In this document: positions 55,501-64,000 of the stretch, piece by piece
Layout of the letters: every line of letters begins with the position of its first letter
Numbering within the stretch: the stretch's first letter is position 1
NCBI GenBank assembly: GCA_030278955.1
Contig: JAOANR010000003.1
Location: 27,047,227 to 27,111,226, forward strand
From: Hygrophila difformis
Taxonomy: Eukaryota > Streptophyta > Magnoliopsida > Lamiales > Acanthaceae
Direction of reading: 5' to 3'
Length of the DNA: 64,000 bases
Notes under the pieces: generated by a model
Told to the model about the DNA's origin: nothing
What the model saw: the letters and a program-made list of their open reading frames with translations, nothing else
The model's database searches: none
Translations under genes and position numbers: made by a program

Positions 55501-57269
55501 ATTCTTCAGTTATGACTAATTCATATTCTGTCAAGGGTTGTATTTTGGGAGACTAAGAAGCAGATTCAGCGATTAGGTCTCGCCTAGACTGAAAGGGTCT
55601 GTGTTTTAACTGAGAGTCTAGTACCTGACAGGGAATGATTTTCAAATCCATTGTTTTTCCAAAATTGCTGGTTGATGGAAATGTAAGATTAAGTGCTATA
55701 CCGAGATGGGGTCCACTTGGATTCAAATACAGTGTGGTAAATAATCTTAAAGGAACATCATCCAGGCCTTGGTTATTTTCCAAGATAGGGTTGAGTTTTC
55801 TTTCAACTGCTATCTTCTTCTGCCAAAGCCTACTTTTGAGTCCTGAGTGAGTGCATCCGGAACGAACTAATTTATTAGTTCGTTTCATTAGTTTGTATCT
55901 CATAATCACCCGGAAGGAAGTGAACACACTAAGTGGTTCACTGAGAGCCGGGAATTCTTGCTCCATACTCCTTCATTCTGATGGGGAGCTGTCTTTTACT
56001 ACCAGGGTCAGATTTTCAAAACCTCCGAGTGATAGGATTTTAAATGCTTTCTTTACCGCTTTCTTTTAACCGCTTTCATTAGAGGTCACTCGGTTGTATT
56101 GAGAGTTGTGTAGCTGCTACTAGGATTGACAGTTAAGGGATAGTTTAGGGCTTGATTCAAATCTTTGGGTGTGACATGGGAGAATGATAGTGGTACTTGG
56201 CATTTCAATAAATGATGTGTCGGGTGTTGCTTTTCCACCACAGATGAAGTAACACACCCAGGCCAGGGCAGTTACGAATCTGTGGTATCTTAGAATTTGC
56301 GGTCTTAAGAACATGTAAACTCATATTGCAAGTACCTGTCTGTTAAAGGGAAAGCCTTTTTGAGAGCATGAGAATTAGCTATCTGATAGAATTATCCCAA
56401 ACAAAGATCTGCGTATGAAATTGGAAGTTTAATATGGCTGTATCTCACCCTTGTCCAATTTTCATTCTTTTCTTCCTGTCCCCTCTGTCTACATTGTGAC
56501 TCAACTTCACGGTTGGCACAATGCACCTTTTCCCTGCTTTCGTAGATAATGTTTACTGCATTCCTAGAATAATTCTTATCCGCTTTCTAACATAGATTTA
56601 TTTGCTTTATAGATTAATTTAACTGCTTTCAAGATCTAGTTTAAATTCCCGTCAGTAGATATTAATCATCTTTCAAACCTATTGGGCAATACGAATGGAA
56701 AATCTAGTAAAACGACGTGGGACCTGCTTCTATCGCACATCCTCCAGTGAACGATCCGGTCTTACTATAAATTACTGCAATTTTTGACACCGTGCGCTTT
56801 CGGGAGCACAGTTTCTTAACTACGAGCAATAAAAACATGACTACATATAAATATATCCCTAATCACAACACCGCCATCATAAATTGGTTTCATTAAATAA
56901 AACCTAAACCAGGATCATGATTTTTCGGAAAATACTCGTGTAGTGGGAGTCTGTCAAAAGTTTCATGGCAGGAAATCTCATGGCAAGAATTGATGAGAAG
57001 TATCATGGCATATTTGCCGGGGATCCTCAGTGTGACAGGCTGAAGGTCAACCTATCCCGGCTATGCCATGAGATTTGTCACCATTTCATGACAGAGAGGA
57101 CCACAGCGCCATTTGAAACCAAAGCACCACACTTGAGTAATAAAAAGACTAATAATCTTGATGTATCCCTAAACCCTTTCCCGTGAATCATAACGCTTTT
57201 CATTTAATAAATCTAACCTGGTATAATTTTAGCAAAAGCTCGGGTTAACGAAACTTGTCAAAAGTTTCA
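52547..57269 (+). repeat. Athila-like 3' LTR (4,723 bp)
   Basis: Identical in length to the 5' LTR, with a constant offset of 15,207 bp along the whole LTR, so there is no net indel. Differences seen by eye: three near 52820-52850, one near 52995, one near 53047, one near 53917 and one near 56359. The TATA box is at 53167-53175. Confidence 0.93.
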
Positions 57270-57274
57270 GTCTC

Positions 57275-57451
57275 TGTCCTTTTTCAGCACCATCCTGACA
57301 TACTTGTGGAGTTTACTTATTTTTCACCTGATGCTTTGGCCCCTACCCGTGCCCGGAATCAACCTGATAGGAAAAACATTCAGTATACGCAGGCCAGCGA
57401 CCCTCGAATGATTTGTCCTGGTTTCTTAGATTTATTTGAATTATTTACATA
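57275..57451 (+). pseudogene. SIN3-like PAH2, continuation after the insertion
   Basis: With the GTCTC duplication counted once, the frame reads VSVLFQHHPDILVEFTYFSPDA, the end of PAH2 (V..LF..HPDLLVEF..FLPD). It continues APTRARNQPDRKNIQYTQAS to a stop at 57449-57451. The upstream partner ends SAYQR near 37243. Beyond the stop no HDAC-interacting domain is recognised, so the gene is truncated. Confidence 0.65.
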
Positions 57452-59026
57452 GAATTTAAACGTTAGTTGTATCTTTTATTTATTATGCATTGGCTTTTTC
57501 TTCTTTCTGTTGTACTAAGTAGCCAAAATTTTCCTTATCCCTTTAGCAATCTCCTTTCGAAGTGAATCAGTGGAGTGGTATTCTATCCAGATCTTCGTGA
57601 CCAAAATGAGATATTTTAAGACTTCTTGGGGCCTAATTTAATAGAAATATTTTTAAAGATAAGGGTGAAGAATTTTTCAAATTTTTACGTTAGGGTGCAC
57701 CTTTTGTCAAAGAAATGAGTGTTATCATTTGGGAAATTAAGGAAGCATAATTTTCCTTGTATTTATTCATATATGGTTCCTGATGCTAACGTGTTTGTAG
57801 AGTGCTGGAACTGATTGTGTGATTAATTTGTACTTGGCATCTCCTCGAGCCCTGTTTAATTTACCACAACACAGGTATGGAATACTTTTTCCTTTGTGCT
57901 GAGGTCTATAACTATGCTTGCATTTTGATGCTATTTTTTTCCCTTCAGGCTTTTTTCCCTCCAGTTATTTTTTTTTTTTTTTTTTTTTTTTTTTGCACTA
58001 AAGGCTGGAACCATAGCAACGTTCTTATAATGCTGTGTATGCCCAAATTTGTGGGAGGCTTTTGGGAGGGTGGAACCCCTACATACAGGGAGTTTTGGAC
58101 TGAAGATCTATACCTCTGCTTTTACGGAAAAGGTCGTTTATACGCCTCAATATGAGAACTTAGGATTTACATCAAAGTGTTATCCGACAATTTTTTTTTG
58201 CTGATATTGCCTTGCATCAGTTCTACACTCCAACGGGGTTCCCCTGGAGTCGCCTGGAGTCATTCCCTTCTCCACGGGAGAAACCGGTCGACCTTTGCGG
58301 CGATCTTACTCGTGAGTCTTTGTGCCAATCTTGCTCCAGTTTTTTGTACACGTCCTTAGGTTTCGGTGGCTTTGGATTTGCTAGCAATTAATTCATTATT
58401 TTTTATTTTACCTTCCCATTCAGTTTCCGTTTGTCCCTCCTATTAAGAGTCATAGTTATTTATCTCCTGCACGCTTCGGAAAGAAAACTTTGATTTATTT
58501 CTTCTGCTCTGTCTTTTCCAGTACACCATCTCTTCCTAAGTATACTGCTGTTAGTTATCCCAAATACTCAAAGATGCATATGGAAATAAACAGTTATCAC
58601 ACAAATAGCCTCGAAGGGTCAGGATACTGTGGGAGATATTCTATTTTTGATGCTGCATTAACTCCTCAGAAAAAAAGCCATCCAAGTGAGTGGTATACGC
58701 TTCTCTTAGTTTTTCCGTTGTGAATAGTTTATATGAAAGAACAGAGCCTTCCTCATTCTGCACATTTGTTTCATTGCTTTTTTAAGTAGAGCCCTTTGCT
58801 GCCCAGTATTTCCGTGCACATCTTTCATCAACATTTATAATTCTCTTCGATGGGCAGGTACCTCTTTTGTCAGCTAAACAATGTTGCTCCATGTACGACT
58901 TCTTTCACTATATATTTATACATGTATATTGCTTGTTAGTTCTGATGCTAATAAAATGCATTTGGGTAGATTTCACACTTTGCCTGCCAACTCCCTGGAG
59001 TTTGTTCGAAGGATTAACGTGGTTTC
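57452..59026 (+). other. Exon-like pieces of unknown origin
   Basis: Several stretches look exonic by composition and flanking splice-like sites. These are about 57837-57875 (ends CACAACACAG then GTATGG), about 58200-58360 (FYTPTGFPWSRLESFPSP) and 58520-58690 (LPKYTAVSYPKYSKMHMEIN, then SGYCGRYSIFDAALTPQKK). I do not recognise the family. A 27-nt T run is at 57968-57994. They could be further exons of the interrupted gene or fragments captured by a Helitron. Confidence 0.35.
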
Positions 59027-62000
59027 TGAAACTTTTGACAATTTCCTACCACGAGTATTTTTGAAAATAGAATAAAAGAAATGAATCCCGGTTTAGGTTT
59101 TATTAAAGAAACCAATTTATGAAGGTGGAGTTGAGATTAAGGATATATTTAGGTTATCACGTTTTTATTACTCGTGTTACGAAACTGTGGCCCGAAAGCG
59201 CACGGTGTCAAAAATTGCAATAATTTGTAGGTAAGTCCGGATCATTCACTGGAGGATGTGCGATAGAAGCAGGGCCCACATCGTTTTATTAGATTTTCCA
59301 CTCGTATTGCTCTATTCAGTTTGGGAAGTTGACTATCAACTACTTGACATGATTTAAACTAAGCTATGAAAGCAATTAAATTTATCCTACGGAGCGTATT
59401 AAAATTATTCTAGAAAGCAATTAAAATTAATCTAAGAAAGCAATAAAATTATTCTAAGAATGCAGTTAAAATTTATATCTATGAAAGCAATGAAAAGTTA
59501 CACTATGCTAACTATGAAGCTGTTTCACAGAGTGGACAGAAGGGTCAGGGAGAAAAGAATAAAGATTGGACAAGATTTAGATAAAACATAATTAAACTTC
59601 CATTTTTATACACAGATCTTTGTTTGGGATAATCCTGTCAGATAGCTAGTTCTCATGCTCTCAGTACTATGTTCCCTTTAACAGACAGGTACTTACAGTA
59701 TGAGTTTACATGGTTTTAAGACCACAAATTCTAAGATACCACAGATTTGTAACTGCCCCGGCCAGGGTATGTTATTTCATCTGTGGTGGACAAGCAACAC
59801 CCGACAAATCATTAGTTGAGGTGCCGGATACTACTATCGTTCTTCCATGTCACACCCAAAGATTCTTTAAATAAGCCTGAACTATCCCTTAACTATCAAT
59901 CCTAGTAGCAGTTCCACTACTCTCAATACAACCGAGTGACCTCTAAAGAAAGCATTTAAAAGAAAGCGATAAAGAAAGCATTTAAAATCCTATCACTCGG
60001 AGGTTTTGAAAGAGTTACCGTGGTAGTAAATGAAAGCCCCCAGTCCGAATGACCAGATGTGGATTAAGAATTCCCTAGTCTCGGTGAAATGCTCGCAGTG
60101 TTCACTTCCCTTCGGGTGGTTATGAGATACAAACTAATGAAACGAACTTAATAAATTAGTTCGTTCCGGATGCACTCACTCAGGACTCAAAAATAGGCTT
60201 TGGCAGAAGAGGATAGCAGTTGAAAGGAACTCAACCCTATCTTAGAAAATAACCAAGGCCTGAGTATTGTTCCTGTAGAGTTATCTACCACACTGTATTT
60301 GAATCCAAATGGACCCCGTCTCGGTGTAATATTTAATCCCAGATTCCCAACACATAGTAATTCTGGAAGATAATAAATATGAAAACCATTCCCTAAACAG
60401 GTACTAGACTCTCAATTAAAACACAAATCCTTTCAGTCAAGGTGAGACCTAATCGCCGACTCTGCTTCTAATTTCCCAAAATCAATCCTTGACAGAATAT
60501 GAAATAGTCATAACTGAGGAATTTATCCCTTACTTAGATCCGGATTTTATAAAGGAATTTTTGTTGGAAATTTAATATGCAATATCTGTTTGAATCTAGA
60601 CTTCTACTGTCCAAGGGAAGGATCCCAAGATATTATAGACCACAACAGTTACATAATAATAGCATGCATACAGATATAAGGAAGTGTAAAATAAATTAAC
60701 CCAAAATATATAGGTGGGTTTCGACAGAACGTGAGACACAAAGATGGAGTGGCCTTGAGGCCAAAGTTCGATGGCAAAATAATTAGGTGAACTGCAAACA
60801 TCCGCTGTTCAATTTCCCAACTACTTGGATGGAGCGAATTTAGACAGCATAAACCCTATAATGGCAGTGTCGCTACCAGTTGGGCCTCCTCTGTCTGTGA
60901 ATTCAGATAAAAACCTACATATTTTCTTTTCTGCAATGTTCATCAGCTAATATTGACAGATATTAACTGATTCCTACTACAGATTGGAATTCAGGTTTGG
61001 AAATTAAGGTAATGAAATGAAAACTGTATCCGATTAGGAATTGACTGAGTGGCTAATCGTTATCTCGGTGAGGAGACCTTTTTGCCGAAGCTTCCATCAA
61101 TCACTAACCAGACCATGCAAAATAACAGATAATGACTAACACACAGAAGACGAGCTAGTCGTATCCCGAAGAGGGACCTTTTTGCCAACATTGGTCTGTG
61201 ATATTGTTCATTACCCGTTTCATAACATACGAAAAGACAAAATAAAAAAATAATAAAACAAAGAGAATGCCCGCATGAGAGACATTGGTTTCTCATGCAA
61301 GGTTATGGAATCAATCCATAATTAATGTCTTAAATAATCCCTCATACCGTAATTAGTTACAGTCCGGATTATCTGCTTAAGGCATCAAGGTTTTTGTTTA
61401 TAGAAAAATGTTTTAATGAGAATTGAACAAAGGTCCTTTAATCATAATAACTATTGATCTTAATCATTGTTAATCATGATCTTTAATTAATGACTTAAGG
61501 GTTCAATTAATTAAGTGTAGAGATGGAGAATGAAAATTTTGGCAGCATAACGCCTTATGTTGCAATCTAGAATATTGCGTCTTAATCCGTGGGATTAGGA
61601 CGGGAGTGATGCAACATAATGGTGGGTTAAAGATAATAAGAATGAGATTAAGATTTTTGGATAAAAAGGGGTTTAGTATGACGCCAACCATCCTTATGAT
61701 GTGATCCTCGGATTTTGTCATAGGGTTGGCGTCAAACAGGTTTTAGAATAAGGTCACTTAATGATGCAGAACATTGAGCTATGACGCCAACCATTGGCGT
61801 CATAGCATGAGTTCAGCGTCATTGCATGACTTAGAATTTTCTTTGGAAAAAATGGAGGTAGACCATGACGAGGAACACTAAATTGTGATGTGATCCTAAG
61901 GTCACGTCATGGGTTCTGCGTCATGAGAAACATAATTATAACATGCAGAATTTTGGGGTTCCATGTCATGGATCATGGGAATTGCGTCATGCCCCGTGGG

Positions 62001-62965
62001 GCCATGATGGGAAACATCCATGCCGTGGAACATTTTGGCCAAAGAGCACTTATGACGCCAAACACACCCCATGACCTCAACCTGGTTGACGTCAAGGGTG
62101 GTTGGCGTCATAGCACCTCCAGCATGCATAAATTTTAAAGGTCAGACATGCCAGGACGCCGAACCTGCCCATGACCTCAACGTGGTTGACGTCATACATG
62201 CTTTAGTATGCAAATATTTTTGGGCCAGAATTCCCTTGACGTCAAACCTGCCCTATGACCCCAACGTGGTTAGCATCATAGTGCTGTTTGCGTCATGGGT
62301 TTTCCAGAATACACCATGAATGAAGAAGAGCATAGAAAACACAATTTAGGCAGTAAATGAGCTTAATAGTCCGCAAACGCTAGAATAATCAGAAATAAGC
62401 ACAAGATAACCACAAAGTAAAAAAAAAAATCGAGTAAATAAACTAAAACAGCAAGCCCATATTAATGCATCAAAACCTATCCTCATGCTTCGATCAACCA
62501 TACATGGAGCAAATAATAAGATAAGAGTAAATAAAAGCCAAATGGCCGAGATGAAAAGGAGACAGAAAGAATCCATGGGTTAGAAAACCCATTTCATATT
62601 TTGTGGGATATTTAGAGAAGATTGAATCCCATTTTTCTCATAGATGAGCTTGACAACACCATTAATGGGTGTTTCAAGCCATAAACCAAAAATATCAAGA
62701 GTTCAAAATAAGAAAAGATTATAAAACTGGCTATCTAATGCTGACTTAAGCTAACATTAAAGGAAAACTAACAAGAAGAAATTCTAAACCTAGAACAATA
62801 TTTAAATAATACAAAAAAAATGCTACCTAAACTACCTACGAGAGTGCCTCCTCCAAAAATGTCTTCAAGGGCAAGTAAGAATGTGCTACCCTTTGCACCT
62901 GGGGATCATGCCCTATATATAGGCACAAAACCCTAGGCCCATGGGCCTTGTTGACGTGGACTCAC
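59027..62965 (-). repeat. Related Athila-like LTR, minus strand, diverged
   Basis: Read on the minus strand, this follows the 5' LTR colinearly from its TATA region to its end. It has CAAGGCCCATGGGCCTAGGG then a CTATATATAGG TATA box (about 62913-62923), then ACGGATTAAGACG and GGCGTTATGCTGCC (61540-61600), GACACCGTGCGCTTTCGGG (about 59205), and the end TGTCAAAAGTTTCA at 59027. Its end matches position 41757 of the other LTR and lacks the last 302 bp. No primer site follows at 59026, so it is a 3' LTR or solo LTR. The U3 beyond 62965 is cut by another LTR. Confidence 0.85.
61670..62300. repeat. Palindrome cluster with word CTATGACGCCAA
   Basis: The best example is CTATGACGCCAA, spacer CCA, TTGGCGTCATAG at 61779-61805, a perfect 12-3-12 palindrome (13-bp arms if the flanking G and C are counted). 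More arms (ATGACGCCAA, TTGGCGTCA, GGTTGACGTCA, TGACCTCAACC) occur at 61678, 61728, 62051-62115, 62168-62196 and 62237-62300. It lies in the same part of the LTR as the TTGTCGCGGAAC cluster of the other family. Confidence 0.88.
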
Positions 62966-64000
62966 TGTAATACCCGTAAATTTTAGAATATAAAAATAGG
63001 AATTAATCCAATAGGAAAGAAAGTTTTGTTTCCGAGAACCCGTAAACTCGGAAATGCACGGAAGTCAAAAGACGACGATTTAGAACCCGACGGACCTAAA
63101 CTGACGGTCTTAAGATTTCAAACGTGAAATCGAATTGAGTCGGAATAAATTTATGATGAGAAGCATAATCCGAAAATGACCCGGAAAATCGAGCGCGAAA
63201 ACGTGGAAGGATAGAAGTCCGAAAGAGAGGAGAAAAAGACCCGACGGATCGGATCGAACGGACCCGCCCGGACCGCGGTCCAGGCAGGAACCACGCGCTG
63301 GCCGGGCGGGGTTTGGCCAAACGGCGCGCCAACCCCGCGTGGCTCCCCAGAATCATGCAAATGACGCGTTTTCGGCTATTTCTTACCATAATTCGACCCC
63401 CCGACTATGGAAAGAAGATTTTGGACGAGGGGAAGCTTTTAGGGGCGAATTAGGGCTGCCTCCCCCACCCTTTCATCAGTCACCAAGCTCCTCTTCACTC
63501 CCAAACTCTCCCAAACCCAAAACACCTTTCCGACGAATTTCCGGTGACCTTCCGACGACCAACGACGACCGTAGAGGCGTGTAGATCAAGGATCACAGTC
63601 CTTAGATCATTGGTAAGTAGTATCTTAGGTTCTCAATCTCGTTTTTCCTCTCAAATCCCCAATCTAACTCTTGAATCGTTGATTGCAAATACGTTCGTGG
63701 CCAAAGTCGGGAACTTTGCGTTTCGTAGATCCGTTCGTAGGATTTTGGACGAGCCGAGCGACCCTAGGACGACTCAAGAACACAATCACTGTAAGTTGAG
63801 CCTTCCATATCAATACGGGTGGTTTCGGGGCGTCCGAAGTAGTCGTAACATAACGAAACGTAAAAACCGAAATTAAAAACCCCAATACGCACAGTTTCTG
63901 AAATCGGCCTAAAACTCATATTTCGAGGATTCAATCCGAGAAACTTAAAACTAGACTTTTAATCCTAACACATAAATCTAGGTTGTACAAAAATTTTAGA
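62966..64000 (+). repeat. Chromovirus-like LTR, runs off the window
   Basis: It starts TGTAATACCCGTAAATTTTAG, similar to the LTR at 27424, and shares GATAGAAGTCCGAAAGAGAGG and the GACCCGCCCGGACC block with it. It interrupts the U3 of the minus-strand Athila-like LTR. No end or coding region is reached. Short GC-rich open frames (63096-63389, 63544-63876) are not supported as genes. Confidence 0.75.

Larger units (their letters stand above)
37340..57269 (+). mobile_element. Athila-like Ty3 retrotransposon, 19.9 kb, young
   Basis: Two LTRs of identical length, 37340-42062 and 52547-57269 (4,723 bp). A perfect 5-bp target duplication GTCTC is at 37335-37339 and 57270-57274. The primer site TGGCGCCGTTGCCGGGG (tRNA-Asp type, as in Athila and Tat) is at 42063-42079. 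The polypurine tract TGTGAGGATG is at 52536-52545. The gag-protease-pol content and FMDDFS reverse transcriptase motif fit Athila. Between pol and the 3' LTR lie 4.4 kb with a spliced F-box-like ORF, palindrome clusters and extra polypurine tracts. I see seven LTR mismatches. The element splits SIN3-like coding sequence. Confidence 0.94.

Overview
This is eukaryotic nuclear DNA from a flowering plant. The evidence is one intact, heavily interrupted cytosolic glutamine synthetase gene (11 coding exons with GT-AG introns, 356 residues), plant LTR retrotransposons of the Tork/Tnt1-like Copia, Athila-like Ty3 and chromovirus-like Ty3 types, Helitrons, Stowaway, Tourist and hAT miniature elements, and a tRNA-derived SINE family. 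I cannot name the species. Almost everything except the glutamine synthetase gene is mobile DNA or its debris.

Layout. 1-5 kb: AT-rich spacer with three SINE copies, a CACTA-like terminus and several MITEs. 5.04-9.99 kb: a nearly complete minus-strand Copia element with a 5-bp target duplication and one in-frame stop between protease and the rest of pol. 10.1-12.2 kb: a palindromic, MITE-like repeat carrying a SINE and two Stowaway copies. 12.57-13.85 kb: a non-autonomous Helitron whose 3' end lies about 100 bp upstream of the TATA box of the glutamine synthetase gene (14.07-16.38 kb). 17.5-25.2 kb: MITEs, a 3.2-kb Helitron with helicase relics, a 646-bp hAT-like element and three tandem palindromic units.

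26.4-27.4 kb is GC-rich and looks like the promoter and 5' leader of a gene. It is followed by a 2.6-kb chromovirus-like LTR with primer site and a short gag-like ORF (27.4-30.9 kb), then a decayed RepHel Helitron (31.0-36.25 kb) that itself contains a 633-bp hAT-type insertion, then exons of a SIN3-like PAH-domain gene (36.76-37.34 kb). That gene piece is cut by a 19.9-kb Athila-like element (37,340-57,269) with two 4,723-bp LTRs that differ at very few sites, so the insertion is young. SIN3-like coding sequence resumes at 57,275. From 59.0 kb there is a diverged, opposite-strand LTR of a related Athila-like family, and from 62,966 another chromovirus-like LTR that runs off the window.

Most unusual signals: (1) the Athila-like LTR and its 3' internal region are filled with a 12-3-12 palindrome built on one word (TTGTCGCGGAAC), while the related LTR at 59-63 kb carries the same 12-3-12 architecture in the corresponding region with an entirely different word (CTATGACGCCAA); (2) the position normally held by env in the Athila-like element holds a spliced two-exon ORF that reads as an F-box-type protein; (3) a hairpin plus polypurine-tract module occurs three times in that element; (4) a repeat family consists of long hairpins whose loops are arrays of a TTCAGCGACGG word.

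All calls were made by eye; no database search or alignment was run.
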